Source of the DNA: Acholeplasmatales bacterium
Lineage (GTDB): Bacteria > Bacillota_I > Bacilli_A > Izemoplasmatales > Hujiaoplasmataceae
DNA: 64,000 nt
Assembly: GCA_003477305.1 (NCBI GenBank)
Contig: DMTN01000042.1
Span: forward strand, 24,926 to 88,925
Direction: 5' to 3'
A program made the position numbers and the translations under genes. This document shows, piece after piece, positions 15,675-24,085 of this stretch. The notes under the pieces are model-generated. The model saw only the letters and a list, made by a program, of their open reading frames with translations, ran no database searches and was not told the DNA's origin. Position 1 is the stretch's first letter. Each line of letters begins with the position of its first letter.

Positions 15675-18600
15675 TCAGTCCCACCAGGATCGGAAGAAAT
15701 CGAAGAGACCCCATGGCGCGCCCGTCTCGGGTGTCGAGACGGCACGGATGTAGATGTTGAAGCGGCGGGTGCGGTTGCGCGTCGAGGCTTCGATGTAGAA
15801 ATACTTGCCGTCGAGTCCGGCGACGTAGCCCGACGCGTTGTTCAGCATGTACTCGTCGAGACCGTAGCTGAATTCGATCTCATAGGTGTAGAGGTCGTTC
15901 AGATATTGGTCTTCGGGCAACGCGACGGAGAAGACGTAGAATCCGGAGATGTTGCGGCCGAAACTGTACCGGTAGTCGCCATCGTAGGTGAAATGGAACT
16001 GGGTGACCTGGTTGTTGAGTCCCTGGATCGCGGAGAAGGTCGGATAGTCCGCCGGGTCGGTGACGTTCAATACCGTGTCGTCGCCGTCGGTGTCGAAGTT
16101 CTTGACGGTGATGATGACGAGTTCGTCGTCGAAATCGACCGACTGCTTGGCGATCGTGCACGTCTCGACGCCGGCGCCAGTGCAGAAATAGACGTCGAAG
16201 AGGAGCGTGACGTTGTAGGTGACGTCGGTGACCGTGGTGTAATAATAAGAATACGTGAGCTCGTCTTCGGCCGTGACGCGGTAGAGGATCATCAAATCCT
16301 GGCCTTCGACCGGTTCCATGCCGGTCAGCGGGTCGATCGTATAGTCGGCGAGAAGCACGCTTTGTTCCAGAGGGGTGGAGTCCGCCGTGACTTCGGCGGT
16401 CCAGTACCAGCTCGTCGTACCGGGGTTGTACACATACCGGGCGACGCTTCCGCCATACGGGAGATAGTCCAAGAAGTAGGGCATATACGAGTCCAGCGGG
16501 GTATTGGACACCTGGCCGTCGACGCGATAGTAATAATACGGGAATTCGTCCGCACCGTCATAGTCGATGCCGTTGAAATAGACGAGCGGGGTGTAGCCGG
16601 TGTCGGTGAGGACGGTGCCGCTTACGTCGGTGATGCGGATGATCGGATAGTTCGTTTCGTTCGCAAGCTGCGAGAACCGGATATCGGACAGGAAGGAATT
16701 GGTACCGGGTTGTTTCGTGATGACGAGCGGCGTGGATATCGTGATGTAGTCGGTCGTCTGTCCGTCGCGGTAGAATACGAATGAGAACGTATAGATGCCC
16801 GGCCGCGTGGAATAGGACATGTAGATCAGAAGATAGTCGTCCGTGTCATAGGTCAGACCGACGATGTCTCCTTCGGCGATCGGGGTCACGCCATCCATTT
16901 CCACGGCGGTGACGGTGATTCCGAAATAGGACCAGGTCCCACCGGAAATGACGCTGTAGAGTTCGAGGATCTGGTCAAGGCCGAGGTCGACGGTGAAGGT
17001 GGTCATGGCGTCTTCGCGAACCGCGAAGACGTCGTCAAGGAAGACTTCGTTGCCGTTTTTCAAGACGGAAACGAGGTTGATCTCGCGACCGGTGATGTAA
17101 TGGTGATACGTCGTCTGGGTCGTCCCGTCTTCGGCGGTGATGACGTAGACGAGGTCGAAGGTCTTGTATCCGGCGGTGAGGGTGACCTGGTTCAGGTAGA
17201 CGTTCGTAACGGTCGCGAAGGGCGAGATGACAAACGAATCGGTCGTCATGAAGTCAGGCAGATACGTCGTTGCGTCCAAATAGGACGCGACGCCCGGATC
17301 GGTGTCAGAGGTGAAGTTGGTGGTGCCGTTCGCTCCGATTTGGGGATCGTATCCGACGTTCGCGGCGCCGGTAATGTCGGTGCCGGCGATCACCGTCGAG
17401 CCATCCTCGGAATAGTAGTCGAGGGCGCTGATGACCGCGGCGGTCGACGGCGCCTTGTCGAATTTGACGTTCAGTTCGGTACTCGTACTGAAATATTTAT
17501 AATACATGTAATAATCGCCGGCGCGGGTTGCGGTCGAGAAGGTGATCGTGATCGCATACGTCCCGCCTGCGGCCGGGACGCTGGTAATCGTATAGTACGA
17601 TGAACTCACGACGGTCCCGTCGGTATATTTGATGGTGACGAGATCCTTGAAATCATAGCCGGTCGCAAGAATGCCGGTACTGTAGGTGAAATTGAACCGG
17701 ATCGATCCGCCGGGGTCGACGTTTCCAAGCGCCGTGACGTCGGTTTGGCTTACGACGGATACGGTTCCGCCGCCGTTGAACTGGACCGTGTTGATCTGGA
17801 TCGATCCGCCGGAGTTCGCGATCGTCGGCGTGAAGATGATGTAGACTTGATAGTCGAGGAAATAGGCTGTCGTGGCGAACAGGTCGGACCCGACGAACGC
17901 CTCCGAGAACACTCCGAAATAACCGAGCGACAACGTCGTGTTGCTCGTGATCGAACGCGATGGCAACGTCAGCGTCAAGAGCGCCGGATAAGCGGTCGAG
18001 ATGCCGGCGTATCGTTCTGCGTAGAGCAGATTGTTGTAAGCCTCAAGCTGTACCTGTGTCGGCGTGCCGCCGTACTGGTCGTAAGCCCGCTTGGCGACGA
18101 GCGCATAGGCGGAGGTCTGGATGCTCGTGATCGCGTAACTGACGGTTGTCTGACTCGGGGCGAAGGCTTCCATCGAAATCGTGTAGGTGATCGTCCTCGT
18201 ATCATAGTTGACGGTCGGAACGGTCAGGACGGTATCCGATCCGCCGTTCTCGTCGAGGACGATCGAACTCGTCGTCTCCTCGAGCAGCACGTGCTTGTCG
18301 TTGAAGGTCGCCTGCTTGAGCGAATTGTAACTCGTCAAAACGGCGCTGTCGAGAGCGGCCAAATGGGTCGTGCTGATGTTGTCATAGTCCTCTAGCAGCG
18401 AAATCGGGGGATCATGGTCTTCGTTCATGCCGCGGATGTCGTCGGTACGGATGTTGGACGGCAGGACGAGGCCATAGGTCGAACCGGCCGTCGTCGACAG
18501 AACGTACATGCCGTTCGGTCGCGGGTTCGATCCCGTCGTTTTGAAACGATCGGCGAGCAGATTATATTCCATATAATAGATATATTCCGTCAACGCGGGA

Positions 18601-21600
18601 TTGGATCGCATCGGGAAGGCTGCATCGTACATGTACTCGACAGGGTCGTTCGTCGTCGCGGCGGGGTCTTCGGTGATCCACGGAACCTTCGGCAGGTTAA
18701 AGGTGTCGGGATTGTAATAGAAATAACGGATGGTCGTGCCGACGGTGTAGTTCGAGGTCGAATAGAAGGTGACGCCCGTCGTGCCGGGGGTGCTGTAGGT
18801 CGAAGAAACGATGCCGACCTGTTCGTACACCGTGTTGACCGTCGCGGTATACGTATAGATCCCGCCGACCGGTCCGGTTTTGGCGGTGAGGCGGATGCCG
18901 GCGTAGTAGAAACCGGTGAAGACGCACTGGGTCGTATCGTTCGTCTTGGCCGAATAATAGATTGCGTCGTTGAAACGGAAATAGCGGGCCGAGCTCGTGA
19001 AGTTGTACACCTGGTCGAGACGGCCGATGAGGTCGATGTTCGGATTGGCGTTGACGATGAAGTCGAAACTGCCGCCGGCCGAGGTCATGATGCCGTTGGT
19101 ACCGCGCTGCAGACGACCGAAGATGCCGCCGAAACCGCGTTTGGCACGCGGGCTTTCACGCGTATAGCCGGTTGGAAAGATGAAGGTGTTCCCGTCGGCC
19201 TGATAGTAGGTGGCGATGTTGGAAAAATCCTGCTTGTTGATGCTCGCGTAGCTGCTCGTGGCGATCGACTTGATGCCGCCGTAGTTGATCGCCGTGTTGA
19301 TGTTGACGACGGTGACCGGCGATCCCGATCCGCCGAGCACGTAGGTCGCGCCGACGATGCCGCCGGCGACGTCGGTCGCGGAGATGGTGCCGTGGTTGAT
19401 CATGCGTCGCATGACGCAAAGACCGTACCCGATGACGCCGCCTGCGGACGCGTAGATGCCGGGACGTTCATTGGTGCCGACCGTCGTGTTCGGCGAGTAG
19501 TTCGCACCCGACGAATAGGATTCGCCGGATCCATAACGGATCGCATACGCCGTTGTGTTGGCGGTCGTGCTGTAAGCTGCGGTGGTATCGGTGATCGCGG
19601 CGACGTTGCCGAAGTTGAGTCCGTTCGAGAGAATGGAACTTTGGATCGTGTCCGCGAGGCCGAGGCCAACCGTGATCCCGCCGACCGAGGCCTCGTAATA
19701 AAGCGAGACGGCGAGGACGCCACCGGCGCGAGCATATTTCGAGGCGATGGCGAAAACGTCCCCGTTGTTCGCGATATCGTAGATTCGCGAGGTCCCGGCG
19801 ATGGTGACGGCCGCGATGCCGGCCGCCGCGACGCCTGAGTTGTAGGTCTCGACGCGGCCGGCATAATACTGGTCGGCGTCGGTGTTGAATGTGGTCGTGG
19901 CACTTGTGTTGGAGTTATATGCCGCAATCATGCCGAGATTGGCGCAGTCCTGGATTGAGCCTGAGTTCAGCGCCGCAATGCCGCCGACGAAGGTCCGTGA
20001 AGTACCGTCGACCGCATGGTAGGACGACGAATAGGTCGTCGTGATGTTTCCGTAGTTGATCGAGTCGATGATGCCGATCGTCGCGATCGGCTGGGATGAG
20101 GCGTCCTGCGACTGCAGGTCGCCGGAATAGTTGTAGGCGACCAGTCCGCCGACGTACAGGTTTCCCGACCCGGTCATCTGGGCGAAGATGATATTGCCCT
20201 GATGCAGCGAGTCGACGATCTTCTTGCCGCTCGTGAGCGTCGCCGTAATGCCTCCGAGGGACAGCGTATAGGTTCCGACGTTGATGTTGACGAGAGTGAT
20301 GTCGCCCTTGCTGTGGACGTTTTGGAAATTGACGTTGGTGGATGCGGTGATGCCCGAAACGGTCAGGTTCGCGCCCATCGTGATGGTCGTCGCCCCGGCA
20401 TTGTTCATATAAGTGATATCGCCCGAGTTGGCGCTATACCGGATCACCGAATGATTGTTGTTGATCGACAGGTACAAGGGGGAGAAGGTGACCCAGTAGG
20501 CAGTCGACAGCGTGAAGTTCGCGTAATTGTAGGCGCGTGAAATCGTGATCGTATTCGCGGCATTGTAGGTTGAGACGTCGAGGATGGTGCCGGTATAGCG
20601 GAAATGCGAGTTTCCGGAGTACCCGGTCGTATCGTACGTGAACCCGGCATGGTTGAACATGAGGGCGTATTCCGCGGATTGCGACGTATTGGACGTGCCG
20701 ATGCCGGCGGCGCGGATCGGCGCGCGGGTTCCCCCGTAGGCTGCGCTGATGACGCCGATGTTGTAGAGGTTCGCGAAGAGATAGGCTCCTCCGCTTTCAA
20801 GGATCGGCGCATAACCGGACAACTCGCCGAAGACGCCTCCCACATTCTGTGAGGATGCATACCCGCCCGTGTCGTTCCCCGAGGTGACGGCACGGACATC
20901 GATGTCGCCCTTGTTGGAGACGTTGATGAGCCGATGCCGGATGGAAGAGGAGTTGACCATGTAGCCGATGATGCCGCCCATCTTCACATAGATGGCGTAA
21001 TAGCCGGTCGCCATGCCGAACGTCGAGGTCGTCGAGAACCCGAGGATCTCGGCGTTGTTGACGGAATCGGACACCGTGATTTGGTTCACAAGCGAGGAAC
21101 CGACAATTCCGCCGATGTAGTAATTCGGCGCAATCGCAAGGCTGGACTGGAAGGTATGGATGCCGGCGTCGAGCGTGCCGCGGACCGACACCTGGTCGAT
21201 CGTGCCGGAAGCACGGCCGACGAGCATCCCGAGATGGGTTTCGCCGATCGAACCGGTTCCGAGATCGACGGAGACGTCGAGCTGGATGTTCTGCATCGTG
21301 CCGCCGATCATGCGGCCGGCGACGAAGCCGATGCCGAAGACATTGGAGTAGTAGCTCGTGCTGTCGGCGATCGTCAGGGAAGAATCGGCGATGTTGAGGT
21401 CGGTGACGGTGCCGCCTGAAACGATGCTGAAGAGACCGGCATAATAGTTGGTCTCGCGGACGATGCCGTTGACCATGTGCAGGTTGTAGATATAGAAGTT
21501 GTCGTCGAGCGTCGTTCCGTTCTGACCGGACAGGACGCCCGTGAAGTTGCTGGACGGCGTGACGTAGGCATCCGGGGCAACTTCGCTCATGTCGATGTCG

Positions 21601-22946
21601 TCGGTGAGCTGATAATCGGCGGCGGGATAGGATACGCTGTTGTTGATCGTCACGTATTCGACGACCCGCGAGAAGGCGACCAGATCGATCGCATCGGCGA
21701 TTTCATATTCATCCAAGGTGTCGTTCCACTCGAGGCCGAGCATTTGCGGATAGACGTCGGAGGCATAGAAGTACCAACGGTCGGTCGCAGAGTTGAGCGA
21801 AGAGGAACTCGATTTGATGGTGGAGGTCGTTTCGCCGACGGCGTAGGCGTTTGGCGTCGCGACGTAGAAGGTCGACGTGCCGACCGTCACCGCAAGCAGA
21901 TAGACCGAGGAATCGTACGCGAGGTTGCCATAGGTCCCGGAACCGCCGTTCGTGTAGAGGACGGGCTGGACGATGAACTTGTTGATGTAGGAACCGTTGA
22001 CGACGACCTTCGAACTGTAGTAGGAATTCGTAAAGGATCCTTCGTTCGTATGGACGATGCCGGCGGCGGTGAAGGTGCCGGTTGCGGTTCCGACCTTGTA
22101 GCGGATACCGGCGTCGGTCACCGAGGCGCGGTTGTCGACGACGAAGACGTGGTCGACGACGCCGGTCGCCTGATTGAAACCGACGAGGTTGGAGGTCATG
22201 TTGAGGTCGATGTGGACGTCGAGCAGTTCGAGCGTCGGATTGATGAGCCCGACATTTTGGATCGTGCCTTCGTTGTAGGTGAACATCGAATAATAGTGCG
22301 ACACGGCGATATCGACCGTCGTGATTTCGTCCACATAGTCGACGTAGATCAGGTCGTCGTAGCCGGCGAGATACAGGTTGTAGATCGCGAATCCGCGACC
22401 GTCGAACGTGCCGGTGAAGATGTTCTTGTGCAAGGTGCTGTCGACGTCGGTGAACCAGTGGCCGATCGGGATGAAGGTTTTCGCGCCCATGACCGAATAG
22501 TCGATATCGCCGCCGAGGGTGTAGCTCAGACTGAGCAGGAAGGTGATCTTTTCAACGGAGAGCTTCTCATTCTCTGCAGGTATGGCGGACTGGTAAACGT
22601 CTTCGTATGAAACGTCTTGGGAGAACCAGTACAGTTCGTTGGCGGTATCGAACCGGATGTATTTGCCGCTGGCTGCGGTCGCGCAGGCCGAGACCGTCGT
22701 ATTGAGCAGGCAGTAGTCTTCGCGGAAATCCGTATAGGTGATGAAGTCCGAAGCGCTGGTCGGCGGATCGAGGAGCGTCTCCCATGAATGGGTCCCGTCG
22801 AACTCGTCCTGCTGGTCGGTATTGTCACGGCCGCCGGCACCGACGAAATCGATGTTCATGAGGACGGCAAAAACCGCGATGACAAGAAGCGCGGCGGAGG
22901 TGATGAGGCGCATCAAGATGCGTCGTTTACGATCCGGAAGGTACAT
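15675..22946 (-). CDS. 2,423-aa exported surface protein with GLUG-like repeats
   Basis: A very large exported protein. A basic start is followed by a hydrophobic segment (about residues 12-34), a signal peptide or N-terminal anchor. Residues from about 130 to 1300 hold many repeats of the type 'GGIVGSSL...NNAEI', 'GGLVAYNYSG...NYGNI', 'GGIAALNSGSIQDCANLGMI' and 'GGVIGYG...NHGTI'. These match the GLUG motif of bacterial surface and IgA-peptidase-type proteins and suggest a beta-helix stalk. The rest is rich in Thr, Ser, Tyr and Asp and reads as beta-sandwich segments. No LPXTG or C-terminal membrane anchor is seen; it ends FFRSWWD. The ATG at 22946 has a GGGGGG site and follows the 225-aa gene by 12 bases. 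A role as adhesin or matrix protein is inferred. Confidence 0.85.
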   Translation of the reverse strand: MYLPDRKRRILMRLITSAALLVIAVFAVLMNIDFVGAGGRDNTDQQDEFDGTHSWETLLDPPTSASDFITYTDFREDYCLLNTTVSACATAASGKYIRFDTANELYWFSQDVSYEDVYQSAIPAENEKLSVEKITFLLSLSYTLGGDIDYSVMGAKTFIPIGHWFTDVDSTLHKNIFTGTFDGRGFAIYNLYLAGYDDLIYVDYVDEITTVDIAVSHYYSMFTYNEGTIQNVGLINPTLELLDVHIDLNMTSNLVGFNQATGVVDHVFVVDNRASVTDAGIRYKVGTATGTFTAAGIVHTNEGSFTNSYYSSKVVVNGSYINKFIVQPVLYTNGGSGTYGNLAYDSSVYLLAVTVGTSTFYVATPNAYAVGETTSTIKSSSSSLNSATDRWYFYASDVYPQMLGLEWNDTLDEYEIADAIDLVAFSRVVEYVTINNSVSYPAADYQLTDDIDMSEVAPDAYVTPSSNFTGVLSGQNGTTLDDNFYIYNLHMVNGIVRETNYYAGLFSIVSGGTVTDLNIADSSLTIADSTSYYSNVFGIGFVAGRMIGGTMQNIQLDVSVDLGTGSIGETHLGMLVGRASGTIDQVSVRGTLDAGIHTFQSSLAIAPNYYIGGIVGSSLVNQITVSDSVNNAEILGFSTTSTFGMATGYYAIYVKMGGIIGYMVNSSSIRHRLINVSNKGDIDVRAVTSGNDTGGYASSQNVGGVFGELSGYAPILESGGAYLFANLYNIGVISAAYGGTRAPIRAAGIGTSNTSQSAEYALMFNHAGFTYDTTGYSGNSHFRYTGTILDVSTYNAANTITISRAYNYANFTLSTAYWVTFSPLYLSINNNHSVIRYSANSGDITYMNNAGATTITMGANLTVSGITASTNVNFQNVHSKGDITLVNINVGTYTLSLGGITATLTSGKKIVDSLHQGNIIFAQMTGSGNLYVGGLVAYNYSGDLQSQDASSQPIATIGIIDSINYGNITTTYSSSYHAVDGTSRTFVGGIAALNSGSIQDCANLGMIAAYNSNTSATTTFNTDADQYYAGRVETYNSGVAAAGIAAVTIAGTSRIYDIANNGDVFAIASKYARAGGVLAVSLYYEASVGGITVGLGLADTIQSSILSNGLNFGNVAAITDTTAAYSTTANTTAYAIRYGSGESYSSGANYSPNTTVGTNERPGIYASAGGVIGYGLCVMRRMINHGTISATDVAGGIVGATYVLGGSGSPVTVVNINTAINYGGIKSIATSSYASINKQDFSNIATYYQADGNTFIFPTGYTRESPRAKRGFGGIFGRLQRGTNGIMTSAGGSFDFIVNANPNIDLIGRLDQVYNFTSSARYFRFNDAIYYSAKTNDTTQCVFTGFYYAGIRLTAKTGPVGGIYTYTATVNTVYEQVGIVSSTYSTPGTTGVTFYSTSNYTVGTTIRYFYYNPDTFNLPKVPWITEDPAATTNDPVEYMYDAAFPMRSNPALTEYIYYMEYNLLADRFKTTGSNPRPNGMYVLSTTAGSTYGLVLPSNIRTDDIRGMNEDHDPPISLLEDYDNISTTHLAALDSAVLTSYNSLKQATFNDKHVLLEETTSSIVLDENGGSDTVLTVPTVNYDTRTITYTISMEAFAPSQTTVSYAITSIQTSAYALVAKRAYDQYGGTPTQVQLEAYNNLLYAERYAGISTAYPALLTLTLPSRSITSNTTLSLGYFGVFSEAFVGSDLFATTAYFLDYQVYIIFTPTIANSGGSIQINTVQFNGGGTVSVVSQTDVTALGNVDPGGSIRFNFTYSTGILATGYDFKDLVTIKYTDGTVVSSSYYTITSVPAAGGTYAITITFSTATRAGDYYMYYKYFSTSTELNVKFDKAPSTAAVISALDYYSEDGSTVIAGTDITGAANVGYDPQIGANGTTNFTSDTDPGVASYLDATTYLPDFMTTDSFVISPFATVTNVYLNQVTLTAGYKTFDLVYVITAEDGTTQTTYHHYITGREINLVSVLKNGNEVFLDDVFAVREDAMTTFTVDLGLDQILELYSVISGGTWSYFGITVTAVEMDGVTPIAEGDIVGLTYDTDDYLLIYMSYSTRPGIYTFSFVFYRDGQTTDYITISTPLVITKQPGTNSFLSDIRFSQLANETNYPIIRITDVSGTVLTDTGYTPLVYFNGIDYDGADEFPYYYYRVDGQVSNTPLDSYMPYFLDYLPYGGSVARYVYNPGTTSWYWTAEVTADSTPLEQSVLLADYTIDPLTGMEPVEGQDLMILYRVTAEDELTYSYYYTTVTDVTYNVTLLFDVYFCTGAGVETCTIAKQSVDFDDELVIITVKNFDTDGDDTVLNVTDPADYPTFSAIQGLNNQVTQFHFTYDGDYRYSFGRNISGFYVFSVALPEDQYLNDLYTYEIEFSYGLDEYMLNNASGYVAGLDGKYFYIEASTRNRTRRFNIYIRAVSTPETGAPWGLFDFFRSWWD

Positions 22947-22958
22947 CGAGAGCCCCCC

Positions 22959-23636
22959 TTACCATGACCCGCCCCAAGGCGGAGTCGCAAGAATCCAAAC
23001 GTTTTCGGGTCCGCCCGCGGCTTGCACGGCTTCGACCGAAAAGGCGATTTGCAGGGAATAACCCGGTGAATAGACGGCAAAACTGGCCAGCGCATACTGC
23101 GTGATCAAACCGATATCGAGCGACGTGGTCTCGTTGACCCGCTGGACGGGATTCATGTAATAGAGGTAATTGTCGATCGTACGGTTGTCGTGCCAGTTCG
23201 TCAAGGCGTAATCGAACGGCATGTAGTCCTGGTTCAAAATCGACATTTCGGTGATCGTGCCTTCATAGTTTTCGTAGGAAAGCGTGAGCTGTTCATAGAT
23301 TTTCACGCGGATATACGTGTCGACATTCGAGGTGATATTGATGTAAAGCCGAAAATCTTCGAAAAAATCCGCCGCGGAGTTCGAGGTGATGTCGATCGAA
23401 TAGACGCCGGGTTTGAAGACGCCGGGCGCGATTTCGACTTCTTCGGCCTCGATGCGGGTCGTTCCGTTCCAGAAATACGCATCCAGGCTGACGGCGACGA
23501 ATCCGACCTCGAGATCGACGTCTTCGGCGAACATCGCCGTCAGCCAACTCCAGGAGGCGAACACAAAAAGGGACATCGAAAACATGAGCATGGCGAGCGA
23601 GATGAAAAACCGTTTTCGCAACGTGCTGCCGTTCAT
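22959..23636 (-). CDS. exported 225-aa protein, TasA/camelysin-like (tentative)
   Basis: The first gene behind the c-di-GMP riboswitch. Residues 8-36 form a signal peptide or anchor (KRFFISLAMLMFSMSLFVF), followed by 'ASWSWLTAMFAEDVDLEVGF'. This Ala-x-Trp-type stretch leads into a beta-rich domain with 'FKPGVYSIDITSNSAADFFE' and 'YINITSNVDTYIRVKIYE', the kind of strand seen in SipW-processed TasA/camelysin matrix proteins. The similarity is in layout, not in a firm motif, so the family call is an inference. It shares an operon with the giant surface protein and could be its partner subunit or a minor pilin-like component. AGGGAGGAATTTC gives a normal ribosome site. Confidence 0.72.
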   Translation of the reverse strand: MNGSTLRKRFFISLAMLMFSMSLFVFASWSWLTAMFAEDVDLEVGFVAVSLDAYFWNGTTRIEAEEVEIAPGVFKPGVYSIDITSNSAADFFEDFRLYINITSNVDTYIRVKIYEQLTLSYENYEGTITEMSILNQDYMPFDYALTNWHDNRTIDNYLYYMNPVQRVNETTSLDIGLITQYALASFAVYSPGYSLQIAFSVEAVQAAGGPENVWILATPPWGGSW

Positions 23637-23757
23637 CGAAATTCCTCCCTTTTGTTCGTCTTTTGTCCTATTTTATCATAATTTCCGCTGTATTCCGGTG
23701 AAAATCTCGAAAATTTGCAGGTTTGATGAAAAGCGCCATCATCCCGGTCAGATTCGC

Positions 23758-23800
23758 ATTTTTTACGCTCCCGACAGACCTCCGGGAGAAATAAAAAATG
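23758..23800. repeat. long inverted repeat downstream of the riboswitch terminator
   Basis: GCATTTTTTA and TAAAAAATGC arms (10 bp, perfect) flank a second stem CTCCCG/CGGGAG with a nine-base loop. Its distal arm contains the U-tract of the riboswitch terminator, so in readthrough RNA this large hairpin would form after the terminator region. It may shield the 5' end or act as a pause or processing site. Confidence 0.6.
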
Positions 23801-23825
23801 CCCTCATCTTTTCCAAGATAACGGC
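23789..23825 (-). terminator. intrinsic terminator of the c-di-GMP riboswitch
   Basis: On the minus strand GCCGTTATCTT (23825-23815), GGAA loop, AAGATGAGGGC (23810-23800), then ATTTTTTATTT. The stem is ten pairs with one mismatch and one G-U. Its 5' arm uses the GCCG and following bases at the 3' end of the aptamer, so the terminator and the closed aptamer exclude each other. c-di-GMP binding would favour readthrough: an ON switch. Confidence 0.78.
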
Positions 23826-23899
23826 AACTGGCTACCATCGCCAAGCGAAGGCCCTATAGCTTTGCGTCGCTAGTTTTCACTAGTTTTGCTCTTAACGAC
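23815..23899 (-). ncRNA. cyclic-di-GMP-I (GEMM-I) riboswitch aptamer
   Basis: Read on the minus strand the leader carries the GEMM-I blocks in order: AGCAAAAC (23890-23883), a CTAGT-GAAA-ACTAG hairpin with GNRA loop (23883-23870), the invariant GACGCAAAG (23868-23860), a GCTATAGGGCC arm whose internal site resembles the tetraloop receptor, then GGTAGCC (23836-23830) and AGTTGCCG closing the second helix. An AAGA/TCTT pairing can close P1. The RNA start is predicted at about 23897, so the aptamer occupies the very 5' end. It controls the surface-protein and GGDEF/EAL operon. c-di-GMP-I riboswitches commonly precede matrix, pilus and GGDEF/EAL genes, which fits. Confidence 0.88.
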
Positions 23900-23902
23900 A
23901 TT

Positions 23903-23931
23903 ATTATATAACAGGTATGAAAGTTTGTCAA
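23903..23931 (-). promoter_or_regulatory. consensus promoter of the riboswitch operon
   Basis: On the minus strand TTGACA (23931-23926), 17-base spacer, TATAAT (23908-23903), an exact sigma-A consensus. Such a strong promoter fits an operon whose control is left to the riboswitch. Confidence 0.92.
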
Positions 23932-24020
23932 CGGCGAAGGCCCAGAAAAAACAGGGTTGACGTTTCCATTTGGCGCATCTCCGCAGCGTTCCCCCTCACC
24001 TAAAACTCATCATATTTTTA

Positions 24021-24049
24021 TTGTCTTTGGCAGCCTTTGATGATATGAT
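24021..24049 (+). promoter_or_regulatory. promoter of the 1,136-aa gene
   Basis: TTGTCT (24021-24026), 17-base spacer, TATGAT (24044-24049). Predicted start near 24056, giving a leader of about 30 bases with AAGGAG at 24068-24073. Confidence 0.7.
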
Positions 24050-24085
24050 AGATAATGCAGAATTCTTAAGGAGTGTTATTAAAAT

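Larger units (their letters stand above)
23637..24085. promoter_or_regulatory. 449-bp divergent control region
   Basis: No gene is seen. From left to right it holds the leader of the leftward operon (23637-23788, including a long inverted repeat at 23758-23800), an intrinsic terminator (23789-23825), a c-di-GMP-I riboswitch aptamer (23815-23899), its promoter (23903-23931), about 90 bases without an obvious signal, and a rightward promoter (24021-24049) for the 1,136-aa gene. It is AT-richer than the genes around it. Confidence 0.85.
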
